Made by a program: the position numbers and the translations under genes. This document shows positions 1-10,533 of a stretch of DNA of 64,000 nt, one piece after another (positions within the stretch are counted from its first letter, which is position 1; each line of letters begins with the position of its first letter). The notes beneath the pieces were generated by a model, which saw only the letters and a list, made by a program, of their open reading frames with translations, was not told the DNA's origin and did not search any database. The stretch is from Drosophila miranda (taxonomy: Eukaryota > Arthropoda > Insecta > Diptera > Drosophilidae): positions 25,234,001 to 25,298,000 of the forward strand of contig NC_046676.1 of assembly GCF_003369915.1 (NCBI RefSeq). The letters are read 5' to 3'.

Positions 1-2
1 CG

Positions 3-167
3 CTCAGCCAAAGAGCCAAACACCTTCAGAACCGCAACAAATGCATCAATTTCTTTAGCCAGGTGTTCGGCTACACGCCCCTGCTAAACACCCAGTATCG
101 GGCGGAATCGGTACTGTTCAAGACTCGCATTCCGCACGACAAGCAAAAGTGTTTCAAGTACATTTAG
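3..167 (+). CDS. C-terminal exon of an unidentified protein (partial, cut by window edge)
   Basis: An open frame of 54 codons runs from the window edge to TAG at 165-167. Its peptide begins [18 protein letters not shown] and ends KQKCFKYI. The composition and codon use (CTG, AAC, AAG, CAG) look like a real Drosophila exon and there is no intron in it. I do not recognise the family. It contains an FGYTPLL stretch and several basic residues; no catalytic motif can be read from so short a piece. The rest of the gene lies left of the window. The downstream AT-rich DNA is probably its 3'UTR. Real coding sequence is likely; its identity is unknown. Confidence 0.6.
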   Translation, partial: LSQRAKHLQNRNKCINFFSQVFGYTPLLNTQYRAESVLFKTRIPHDKQKCFKYI

Positions 168-549
168 ATCTAGTAAAGGCATCTCCAGAGATGGAGATGG
201 ATTATACAATTCGTATTGATTTCGTGTACTTCACTTCATATAGTATATATGTATGAATATTTACCTCATTTGCCCAGAGAATGAATGTGTGTGATTCGTT
301 AGTACAAATTAGTGATAATGCTGATTAGTAAATACAGATATATAGTGGGTGTATATTTATAGATACTAGTAGGTGTCAGCCAACGATCTTCAAACTGAGC
401 GAAAATAGGAAAATGTGAATATTAGAGGATATGTGACATTTGTTCATTCCCACACGCACTTAATAGATAGTAAAAACTATGACTACAAGATCTACAGATA
501 CACATACATGAATATGAATGCTTATCTATCGTACATTCCATACATACGA

Positions 550-550
<1 letters not shown>

Positions 551-582
<32 letters not shown>
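551..582. repeat. (TA)n microsatellite in the 168-965 intergenic stretch
   Basis: A run of about 15 TA dinucleotides. The interval 168-965 is AT-rich, fits the 3'UTR of the left gene plus the 3' flank of the convergent gene on the right, and shows no other supportable gene. Confidence 0.9.
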
Positions 583-585
<3 letters not shown>

Positions 586-965
586 AGAATAGTATAGTAT
601 ATAGAGGTGTTTGGTGTACAAATCGTATAGCTGTGGATTCTGTGTATGTTCTGTGTAATGTGGGGGATGGGATTCGCACGCGAGTGGACGAGTTGAGACC
701 AGATCAGAAAAAGCGGATCAGGCGAATCCTGCTGATGCTGCTTGTATCACAATTCAAACAAGGATCCAGGAGAACCAGAGGACAGGGAGGAACTAAATTA
801 GGCAACTTAAATAATATTTATACAACTTAGACGAAAGTGTTACACTAGAAAATATAACTTGAATTTTGTTTTGGAATCGATTGCGCCACAAACGGAAAAG
901 CGAGTGCCAGTTCGTAATTGATTTCGTCGAGTGGTGATTGGTTGCTCCCTGGTATGATTGATTGG

Positions 966-3617
966 CTAGTGTTCCTGCAGGCTGAGCTTGAGCGCCTGCT
1001 CGATCATCTCTTGCTCGCGCTGTCGCTCCAGCTCGTACTTCTTTTGGTCCTGCTGCGATAAACGCATGGCCATGGCCAGGTCGGGGTCTACGTAACGGAA
1101 GCCCCCATCGTCATCGTCTTCGGAGGCGGGAGAGCCACTGGCGTTAGCATGGGCCCCAAGCAGCGACTCGTGCAGCACCCTGCGGACGAAATGGAAAACG
1201 GAAACACACAAAGCTCGGATAAGATGCGATCTAGCAGTACAGGCGGAGGGGATAAGTGAAAGGGTGTGGGGGAGGACTATTTGAAGATCTTCTTCATGTA
1301 GCTGAGGTCGTTCTTGAACTGAGCCCCCGCCGAAGCAGAGCGGCCGCGGGGCTGCGGCTCTAGGAGGGAGTGGGGAGACGGCGAGTATCGTCCGTAATGG
1401 TGGTGAGGTGAAAGCAGGTGCGAGGAGAAGCGAGGGTGACTAGCGGTGGCGGTTTGCACCGGTTAGCATCCTGTAAAGAGACCAACTGTCAATCATAACC
1501 TACCGCTGCAGTTGCTCGTCGTCCTCGGGCAGCATGTCCGATCCAACAACGCTCTGTCCGCGCAGCACCTCCCAAATGTCAACCTTATCGTCGGCCTCGG
1601 CTCCGCAGGCGCCGCTGCTTTCCACCAGACTCTGCTCGATGGCGTACTGCAGCATGTCGTCCTCGTCCAGTGGGATCTGGCGCCGGGAATCGCCGCCCCG
1701 GTTTGTGTAGTGATTGGGTATATCGAAACAGCGGTCGTCCACCAGGCAGGTGACGCGGTCCTGCTCCTCCAGGGTGGCCACGTACTCTACAGGCGTAGTC
1801 ATGGCGAACACGTTGCCGAACGTGATGCAGGCGTTGAGGACGTGGAAGAGCGGTATCTCCACCTTGACCGGGAAGCCGGCTGGCAGCTGCATAGTTATAA
1901 AGTCTTTCAGTTTTGACACATGGGGACTAGCCATGGTAGACATGAGGTCCAAAATCGGAAGCACCTGCTCCTGCAGTCGTATCGGATGTTCCTCGGCCAG
2001 CCATAGGTTGGCCTTGAAACGCTGCACCTTTGTGCTCAGATTTTTGGGCTTGCCCACGTCCCGGCCATGCAGGTCCTCGCCGCTGAAGTACTCCTCTGGC
2101 GTGACTAATGACCTGGGCGTGCTTGCTCCCGATGCACAGCCAGAGCCGCCATTGCTCTGGGAAACGGCGGGTGAGGAGCGCCCACCGCTTTCGGTGCCCG
2201 CCAAAAGGGAGGCTGTCTCTCCAGGTCGCGGCGAGGGTGTCTGCAGTAACAGGCGGTTAAGAAAAACCGAAATATGAACCATACGATAGATGGCTTCTAC
2301 TTACGCGCTCTTTGAATCCCGCGGCTACGTCTGTGGGGGGCACGTAGTCCTCATCGGCAATGCCCAGCAGACTGTGAAGGGGCGTCCGTGCTGTTTTGTT
2401 CTGCGGGGGGTTGGAGTTGCCAGAGATTCAATGGAGATTGGACAGGGAAAGGGTTTACCTTGATTTGCTCCTCGCTCAGGTGGTCCATGCGGGTCTTTGT
2501 GACAAACTCCACATTACTGGCCCCATACACCTTGCAGTTGAAGCCATTGATGGCCTCAGACTTCTCGCTGCGCCAGCCCCAAATGCCGCACTTGTTGCGC
2601 TCGAAACTGATCTTTTCCATCTCGATATTGTTGGTGATGACGGGCGCATTAAGGCGGGCGCGCACAGTGCCCAGGGCGGGGGGAATGGCCACAATATCCC
2701 CGATATCGCTGCTCATCTGCTCCACCATCACTTCGTTCGTGTCGTGGTCGATCTCGATCATCGTGGCAGTCTCTTCTGCGGGGAAAAGAAAACGAAAGAG
2801 TGAGGCCATTGCTTGGGTTCGGAAGTAGGAGTCTTACTGGCGCCCTTGAAGATGTACGAGCGGTTCCCCCTCTGCCAGGTGTTGTTGTCGAATCCCAGCA
2901 GGGTGGTGTCTATGCGCACATTGGCGCCCCGCTTATAGACTTTGTAGGTGTCGCTGGGGCAGAGACGCGACATCAGCGGCACCCACGATGTGAACTCCCA
3001 TTTCATCTCAATATAAAAGTCGGGGGCGTCCAGGAGGTGCTGCAGGAGCTTGGGCACGTGCGTCACGCGCTGGACGTGCCGCTGTAGGTCACGCACCTCG
3101 ATGATGGCAGTCAGTATGTCTACGTCGCCAGTGCACACGGCCTCCTGTACAACTGCGGGGGGAGATGTGTTACATCTTTATCAGCCAGAGCTTATCTAAT
3201 GGTGCACTCACTTGACCACCCTTCGTGCTCATAGGTCGCGTTGCACTTGGCTGCTAGAAGACACTTTACGCAGGGAAGATTCGCCAATCGCACCGCCAGC
3301 ATCAGGGGGGTGCGTCCGCGTGGATCGAGTTTTTCCTTATCATTCTGAAAGTTGACGAATTGTGCCATTTATGGTTCAATAACAATTTATTTCTCTGCCG
3401 TCCGTTGTTTGTCGGGGAATGCGCTAATTCAATTAGTGCGCACACACACCTGTCCGGCTTTTCCTTCTGCCAGAATCACAGCCCAGCCACAACCACACCC
3501 ACCTCACCCACCATTTACCTGGTCAATTTGTAGCTCGGCCTGAAGCTGCTCCACGTCTCCGTTCCAGATGTGCCAGTGGAGCGGATACTCCGCCTTGATT
3601 TCGTCCAAGCTCTTCAT
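966..3617 (-). CDS. ANKRD13-type ankyrin-repeat / ubiquitin-interacting-motif protein, seven exons
   Basis: The gene reads right to left. Exons inferred from GT/AG sites are 3617-3519, 3344-3212, 3152-2838, 2775-2459, 2400-2305, 2240-1504 and 1179-966. They join in frame to 1911 nt, about 636 aa, close to the usual length of ANKRD13 proteins (about 520-650). The start is the ATG at 3617 (MKSLDEIKAEYPLHWHIWNGD), followed by ankyrin repeats (DPRGRTPLMLAVRLANLPCV). A long middle domain typical of ANKRD13 contains GIWGWRSEKSEAINGF. UIM-like segments near the C-terminus are DEDDMLQYAIEQSLVES and DPDLAMAMRLSQQD, and the protein ends EQALKLSLQEH. Vertebrate ANKRD13 proteins bind Lys63-linked ubiquitin on endocytosed receptors through their UIMs; the same role here is inferred from family membership. 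All introns are short (about 60-70 nt) except 3345-3518 and 1180-1503. It looks intact. Confidence 0.88.
1277..1459 (-). other. Possible alternative or old terminal exon inside the last intron of the ankyrin/UIM gene
   Basis: The intron 1180-1503 contains a minus-strand open stretch of 60 codons ending QFKNDLSYMKKIFK then TAG. It is rich in Ser, His and Pro, and preceded by a good acceptor (TTTACAG at about 1471-1477). Splicing from the donor at 1503 to that acceptor puts the ribosome in a different frame that stops after about ten codons. The YMKKIFK frame would therefore need another acceptor or a single-base change. It may be an alternative 3' exon or an exon damaged by an indel. Confidence 0.3.
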
Positions 3618-3939
3618 GTCTTCCAAGTCTCGGCCCTGCCGTCCTCTCGCGTTTTCTTTCTAATTCGCAATTTCTTTTGTTTTACAGGGCTGATATACGT
3701 CACAAATATGAAAAAATACCGTAAATATACCGATGAAAAAACGAACTTAGCCCACTTAAACACCCTTTATTTGAGCAGTATAAATACATGAGTTAAACCG
3801 CGGAAAAATAATACCAATAATATTAATAATAATTACTCTTGTAGGTCCATCCTATCCTTTATATTTGCTTAAAAAAAAGACTTCGATATCTTTCACGTGA
3901 ACTGCGCTACAATTCTTCAGATTTAATCATTTTCGTAAA

Positions 3940-4400
3940 GAGTATTTCAATACCCACTGGTCGGCAATGGGTTAATCTCTCTCTGTCCACGAACGAATAT
4001 AATATTCGACGATTTTGATATTCGGCTTAATATTACTATCTAGCTAGGGCTCTCAGCCCTAAACACATAATTTTTACCCATTGATGATTCAATTTTCTAC
4101 AATAATGGCTAATTTAAAATGCTATCTTTAATTTATGTTTTATGATAAGTGAGTATGGAATGTCATCTCATTTCTCACATTCTGCTGGTATTTGAAGACT
4201 TGTTGCTTGTCAACCGCTGTATGGAAATTTGTATACCTATTTCGTTAATTCAATATTAAAATACCGCTTCAAGTTGCTTTGAAACGTAATTAAGAATGTC
4301 TTTTTCACATATTTACGTGTTTTTACATATTCATGCTATTGACTGGTTTTCTGTATAAATATATCTCGATGCCGATATAGTACGTTTATGGTTTTTACGT
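3940..4400. repeat. Diverged dispersed AT-rich repeat, copy 1
   Basis: Part of the gene-free stretch 3,620-4,840. Two segments recur further right. The part around 4,060-4,110 (CCCATTGATGA.TCAATTTTCTACAA) resembles 5,645-5,690 and 5,870-5,925. The part around 4,320-4,375 (ACATATTCATG ... ATATATCTCGAT) resembles 6,125-6,175. Order and spacing are partly kept, so this is a decayed repeat family or an old duplication. I see no coding potential and cannot assign a class. Confidence 0.5.
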
Positions 4401-4839
4401 TGGATTTCTATAAGTTTCTGGGTATAAAATGATGAGATTCACTTAACAAATCATGTATGCGACACGCGACACGCTCTTACATGCTTTTGTATGAGTAGTT
4501 GTTGAAATTTTGCATTGAAACAAACTATAAACGAAAACAGGACACACTTAAATTTAGAAAATGTATTGTATATTGTATAAATGGGTTTGTCTGCTGTGTA
4601 CATATATACTTTGTACAAGCATTCAAATATCTGGGCGAAAGGGAATGTGACCGGAAATCAACTTAAAATTATATGTACTAAAAATTAGAATTATCAATAT
4701 ATGATAGTAGTAACACATGTACAAATATGCAAATGGATAAACAAAAATCGGTAACGAATTAACACCGGAACATAATAGGACACAACTAGATGTAGGACAT
4801 TGCGCGAGTGTAATTAAGCTCAGACTCTGGTTGGACGCA

Positions 4840-5560
4840 GTGAGCTTGCGGTAGACCAGATCGCTCGACGGGGCAGCGTTACTGATGGCTACCTCGTTTT
4901 CGCCGCCTGGCCATGAGCAGGGTCAGCGTAAAGGTGGAGCGGGCAAATATCAGCATTAATGAGGTCACCAGTACGGCCCTGCCACTGGGATGGTGTCTCG
5001 TCGTCTGGCTTGCGTCCACTCCCGCTGCCTGGTCTCGACGGGCACTTGTGGATACGCATGGGATTCAATTCGGCCACATACATCTTATTACCATAGGCTG
5101 TTACGGCCACATCGTGGGGATTCATCTACACAGCTCAGCGTTGGGGCTATTGACAATGATCAGTTCTCCACCTGGAAGGGAACGAAAGGATTGTAAACTG
5201 TTTTTCTTTTAGCCATTATCCAGACGGGGCACGGAGACTAACCTGCTGCCGAGGTATAAGCCATGCTGGACAGTAAATCGCCAATCAGTGATTTTGATAC
5301 TGTGAGTGAAAGGTGCGGTTGCTCGAGTAGAAACACTGCACCCGTCCGTTCGCCCGGTCGCCGCCAAAGGAGTTCCACAATCGTATTGCACGCGGCCGGT
5401 TGAAGGCTCCAGAGCCAGAACGGTGCTCTCGAATGGGTCCGCTGTATCTTTCCTGGTACTGATTACTATTGTCGAAAGTGTCCTAGCCCCAGGTGCGGTC
5501 CACCCGATGGAAGATGACCACATTGCTATTGGAGGATTGGCATGGGATACTCTTACTAAA
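4840..5560 (-). pseudogene. Decayed peptidyl-alpha-hydroxyglycine alpha-amidating lyase (PAL) pseudogene
   Basis: Minus-strand pieces match PAL, the beta-propeller (NHL) lyase that finishes C-terminal amidation of neuropeptides. About 5,523-5,380 gives TVLALEPSTGRVQYD, a PAL NHL signature. About 5,125-5,060 gives NPHDVAVTAYGNKMYVAEL, the last NHL blade, followed by ELNPMRIHKC. About 4,985-4,895, in another frame, gives a hydrophobic C-terminal segment (VTSLMLIFARSTFTLTLL) followed by RRRKR, like the membrane anchor of fly PAL. The pieces fall in different frames, the propeller between them is scrambled, and a stop (TAA) lies at about 5,211. The only traces of introns are a lost frame near 5,215. 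A functional parent gene must lie elsewhere. Confidence 0.75.
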
Positions 5561-5639
5561 TGGAGAATGGAGTGCCACTTACTGGTATTTAGATTTGCTA
5601 ACTCAGTTAGATCTTCCGTCGAATAATACTCGCTATATA

Positions 5640-6190
5640 GATCATTTAGTCATGCCCACATCATTTTATTCGGTCAATGAATCTATTTTCTAATTTACTG
5701 GCTTATTTTTAATAATTGCTTTTATTGCATTTTGCGTAAAAAAAGGTTTTAGCGAAAATGGTCAAACAAAAAAAGGATTTAGCGAAATGGGTTACACAAA
5801 AAAACGAAAGAGGAAATTGCTCAATTTTGATATTCCATTGAATAATGCTGACTAACTAAATCTCTCAGCAATGCCCACATAGTTTTATCCCATTGATGAA
5901 TAAATTTTCTACAAGATTGGATAGTTTTTAATCCTTGCTTTTATTGTATTTATTGTAAAAAAAAGGTTTAAACGAAAAAGTTCAACAAAAAAACGATCGC
6001 TATGTTGCGTGTAAGCCTTAGTATAGGCCTTTGTATACCCTATTTTGTTAATTGTATATGAAAGTGTAAATATTGATATGAAGATAAAACGTAACTAATA
6101 AAGACCTTTTCTCAAATTGACATTTTTTAGACATATTCATGTATATGATGAGTGTTTTTTATATATATCTCGATCCTGATACCTATTCTT
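5640..6190. repeat. Diverged dispersed AT-rich repeat, copies 2 and 3
   Basis: 5,640-5,780 and 5,860-6,010 are related to each other: both carry ATGCCCACAT, GAATCTATTTTCTA or a variant, TTGCTTTTATTG, and an A-rich AAAAAAGGTTT segment. Both are related to the copy near 4,060. The 5,780-5,860 spacer repeats the AAAAAAGG motif. No coding potential is seen. From 6,190 to 7,460 I see no supportable gene. Confidence 0.45.
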
Positions 6191-7470
6191 GGTCCCTACA
6201 AGAAGACAATAAGCTTTAAAATATTGTTGAAATATTGAAAATTATATTAAATAATATTGAAAAATATTAAAATATATTGAAAATAAATTGTTTTTGCCTG
6301 GGATGACAAACATATTCACAACTCTATAACATATCCATTTCCCCCAGGGTATGTGTGCATGGAATGGGACTCATTGTTGTCAACCGGTTAAAAGAGAGCC
6401 TTACCGGATTCAAGTTCGGTTTTCGATACTATCGACTGGATACGAGTGGTGCGCGCCAAAAGACAGCTGCAGTGTGGCAGCTCCATTTAGATTAATATTG
6501 CGTTTCTCAGTTATCGCAATTTACACATCTCTAGGCATCAGCTGTTCTGAAAATCAAATGTTAATTAGTTAATTGCTTAAAACCTGGAATCAGCACAAAC
6601 TGGCAATTGGAATACATCTCGGCTAATCCTGGAGCGTATGTGGTGAGAACACAAGTGCTTCGGCTATCCTTTGATTTTATTACATAAATTGAGTGAAATG
6701 GCAGTGCACATTAAGAGTCCTTGAAAAGACAATGTCGTAAAGCCCTTAACCCCATCAATGGGTGGCGTAGTGAAAGCCACTCCCCTCCCTTCCTCTGCCA
6801 CATAAACGGATTCCACTTGGCCCGGCGAAAATGTGGGGTTTCTTGATACATAGACTGCAGCTGCTGCTGCACCACAACCACACCCCCATCCCACCACGCG
6901 TCAAAAGTGTTGAAAACAGTTTTTCATTTACTTGCAGGCCGCCATGCAGCTGCTGGATTAGAGGGATTACCTAATCAGACGAACGCACCGCAGTGATTGC
7001 ATTTTCTTAGTACTCATTTCCACGGACTGGACAGATATAACTCGGTAAGTTCGAGTCGCCGTCATATGCCCACTTAACCGGCACTTGGCGGTAATTGAGG
7101 CATTAATTGGCCACAAGTGCATCCCAACTAAATGTGTTATTCATGTTCAATTCAATCCCAGTCCACAGCAGCCGCGGGGAAGGCAAGCGATCAGCTCGAA
7201 AATTGTTGGGGGGGGGACTGGTCCACGCTCGTCATTCTCCTCCAGTATCAACAGACGCGCTACACACAACGCTACGCGCTTCATTCACGCGAGTGCGAAT
7301 AGTTATTATTTTTAATCAAAAATAAAGTTTTTGCAGATCCGTTAGTGCCTCCATCTCCCTCTCTCGATCACTCGATTGACAGTTGACAGACATGCCTATC
7401 GGCTGTGGATATCGCTTGCGCTCTTGGCGGCTGTTTGAATTTGAATTTCAGAACTGGCAAACTTCTAACG

Positions 7471-7500
7471 CTCTCTCTTTCTCTCTCTCTCTACTCTCTT
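7471..7500. repeat. CT/GA-rich tract upstream of the ABHD12-type gene
   Basis: An almost pure CT run about 740 bp upstream of the ATG at 8238. GA/CT tracts near Drosophila promoters are often bound by GAGA factor, so this may mark the promoter or 5'UTR region of the downstream gene; that is inference. The rest of 6,190-8,237 shows no clear exon, and the 5' noncoding exons of the ABHD12-type gene probably lie in it. Confidence 0.4.
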
Positions 7501-8237
7501 GTTCACTCGTTGCAGCTATGCTTTTTGCGCGTAGGCGGCATTTCTTCAAGAGGTGAATCCCTGTGTGTTTGTCCCCACTAACCGACTCCCGATTAATTTG
7601 TTTCCGTAGTTTGCTTGTAGCCGTACGAAATCCGTTTGTGTTCTCTTATGATTTCAACCTGCTCTCGCGCGGCAGCCGATCCGTAGTAGTGTCATTAGTC
7701 ACGGTCGTATTTCGTTGATATCTCGGCTGCTTTGACTGTTATTATCAAATTGCCTCACCACTTACTCACTGCCTCATTGACCTCATATGAACAAACATAC
7801 ATATATACATAATCGTTAAAGTACATCCATTTCCACTTGCACCACACTACGTATACCCGCGTCGACACCCATCGCCATTATCGGCAGTATCAAATCGGGT
7901 ACAAAGGTTGGCCTTAAAGGATTTTTGGCAAAAGAATGGGGATCAGTTTGTGCTACGCACGGGTTCGGTTCGGTTATCACGGTGCGCCATGCATGCCTCT
8001 CGCTTTTGGACGACTTTGGACAACCTCCCTAAACAACAACCCCACAAATAACAAACTAATAATCTATAAATCTGTTTGCTTCTCTCTCCCCACGCGTCAA
8101 AATAATTACACGATAATAATTCAAGTACGCAACCGGTCAGAATCATTCGAATCCGTTAACTCCCGATCGAACCGAATCGAATCGAGCAAAACATATCTTA
8201 ATTCCCATAAGCACTAGAGCAAAAGTGACCGAAAGCA

Positions 8238-9903
8238 ATGAGTGGGCTTTATAGTACTATAAACACAATATTCTATGCTACAATCATTCCCGGAGCGATC
8301 TTCATTAGTTGGCTAATTGGGCTGTAAGTATCATCGAGCTCCTCGCACCGATCTTGAGTCCCCCCGGCTCGATTAGATGTTGTAAACGTATCGTATCCCT
8401 CTTCCATTTGTATAAACAAAACCCCCTGATTTCTCGTTATTTATATTTGTCATCGTGACGTTTGACATTTCGGGAACCGCCGACTCTGCTCCGCTTCCGT
8501 ATTCTGTTTCCGCTGGTTCCCACTGTACCAACTCCATCTCTCATCCACATTGCCAACTTTCATCTTCACTTTATGTATCTCGTCTTGTGGTAATATTCCC
8601 CCTTTGTAGTCATCACAATCACCCCGTCCTTCCATCATGAAATGAAAGCAAGCTGAGATCACACGGGAGCACACTGACACCTCTTCCTCCACAGGGTGGG
8701 CCTGCGCTGCCTGCAAGTATGCCTGCTGTTCTTCATCCTGGTGTTGGTGGTGCTGCCACTGGTTTTCCGCTATTCGGTGACGCTCCAGCGCGGCATCCTC
8801 TTCCTCACATTCAGTAAGTAGAGACCCACCACACCCCAGGAGACAATGCTAGACCAATACTCTTTATTGCAGTCACCTACCCGAAGGGCCTCGACCTCAC
8901 CAATCCTGCCGGCATCGGACTCTACGCGACACGGAACTTCTACATAACCGTCAAGGATAATGAATCGGACGAGGATGGGGTGCGCATTGGAGTGTGGCAC
9001 GTGCTGCCGAGGAACGCGGTTCGCCGCTTCAAGCGGGAGCTGAAAGTGGAGGAGGCCTTCGACCAGGACATCGTAACAGATGAGCGCAGGGACGACGACT
9101 ACGAGCAGGAGCTCAGGCGCCTGGCTCCGGCCATCAAGTCGGAGTTCCCCTCGATCGTGCCCGAGAACCAGCAGCTGTTCTTCGAGCGTCTACTACGGAT
9201 GCCCGGCGGTACCGTAGTCATCTATCTGCACGGCAACACGGCCACCCGGGGCAGCGGCCACCGCTCGGAGGTGTACAAGCTGCTGCGGAACCTCAACTAC
9301 CATGTCTTGTCCTTCGACTATCGCGGCTACGCCGACTCGGATCCCGTCTCGCCCACGGAGGAGGGTGTGGTCCGGGACGCCATGATGGTGTACGAGTACA
9401 TAGCGAATGTGACCTCCAATCCGGTCATCATATGGGGTCACTCTCTGGGCACGGGCGTGGCCACGCACATGTGCGCCAGGCTGGCCCATCTGAAAGAGCG
9501 GGCGCCACGCGGCGTCATCTTAGAGAGCCCGTTCACCAACATCCGAGACGAGATCCGGCTCCACCCCTTTTCAAGGATCTTCAAGCACCTGCCCTGGTTC
9601 GACTTCGCGATCTCGCGACCCATGTACAGCAACCGCCTGCGCTTCGAGTCGGACATCCACGTGCATGAGTTCCCGCAGCCCATTATGATCATCCACGCCG
9701 AGGACGACGTGGTAGTGCCCTTCCACCTGGGCTACCAGTTGTACCGCATCGCCCTCGACAGCCGGAGTAGGGCGTGGGGACCCGTGGAGTTCCACCGCTT
9801 TGACCGGAGCAAGCGGTACGGCCACAAGTATCTGTGCCGGGCGCCCGAGCTGCCCGGCTTGGTGCAGCATTTCGTGGATAACTATCGCAATGCCGTCTAC
9901 TAG
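8238..9903 (+). CDS. ABHD12-type serine hydrolase (lysophosphatidylserine lipase family), three coding exons
   Basis: Exons 8238-8323, 8695-8813 and 8873-9903 join in frame to 1236 nt, about 411 aa, matching the ABHD12 length. Exon 1 starts MSGLYSTINTIFYAT. Residues about 10-70 hold two hydrophobic stretches, the second being VCLLFFILVLVVLPLVF, as expected for an ER membrane protein with a lumenal catalytic domain. The alpha/beta-hydrolase core shows YLHGN (oxyanion region), the nucleophile elbow GHSLGTG, an acid in HAEDDVVVPFHLG, and a histidine in RYGHKYLC. Human ABHD12 hydrolyses lysophosphatidylserine; the same role here is by homology. Splice sites are canonical (GTAAGTAT and GTAAGTAG donors). 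TAG is at 9901-9903 and a likely polyadenylation region lies near 10,010-10,025. It looks intact, and it is the most distal complete host gene in the window. Confidence 0.92.
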
Positions 9904-10375
9904 ACACGAGAGGAGTTCCCCCTCCACTTTATTTATTTTAATTACTATACACAAGTTAGTCTTAATTTAGTTTTCTACCGACAGCACGTTCCAAATTCTT
10001 CACATTGTACAAGAAAATTAAAAGAGCCATTTGGATAGAAACAAAAAATAAGCCGATTGTTTTGAGTTCAAAGTAGCCGGAACACGCTAGAGATTTCTTA
10101 CAACTACATCAACTAGATTTTTTTTTTTTAACTCTCCAAACTCTCCTCGCCCTTTATGCGCATTAGCGATGGGATTTAAACCTAAACCATACCCATACTA
10201 TAATTAATACACAATCACATTCACTGCAAAGGCGAATAGCAGCTTTGACTTCGGTACTTCGCAGGCGGTTTCGCTGCCAGTATCCTAAAAACATAGCACA
10301 AGCAATAGTTCATAATAATTTGTGAAAACGATGGCAACGTTATGAGCCGCGGCAAAGCACGCTGCTCTACCAGGC

Positions 10376-10520
10376 TCAAAATTGATTGATGTTGGCGATC
10401 AAGGGCAGCTCGATGTTGGCCATGATCAGCTGCTCCGTGGAGTTGTATTTGGTGTTAAACTCTGGCAACGTCTTGTCTGCCAGAGCACATTTTGTGATGT
10501 GTTCGACTGTTCGAACAAAA
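10376..10520 (-). pseudogene. Orphan terminal exon of a broken host gene at the retroelement boundary
   Basis: Read on the minus strand, an acceptor (CTTTCTCAG, ending at 10,521) is followed by 145 nt. These give one base of a split codon and 47 sense codons, then TGA at 10,378-10,376. The peptide begins FVRTVEHITKCALADKTLPE and ends LIANINQF. Codon use is strongly Drosophila-like (CTG, ATC, AAC, GAG), so this is a genuine coding exon. I do not recognise the protein. Upstream of the acceptor only 13 nt of intron remain before a T7 tract and retroelement sequence at 10,534, so all earlier exons are missing from this window. Its 3'UTR converges with that of the ABHD12-type gene (about 10,030-10,375). 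Confidence 0.7.
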
Positions 10521-10533
10521 CTGAGAAAGTTGC

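Noticed and set aside
422-679. Open frames on both strands around the TA repeat
   Set aside because: Simple-sequence Tyr/Ile runs with no conserved content.
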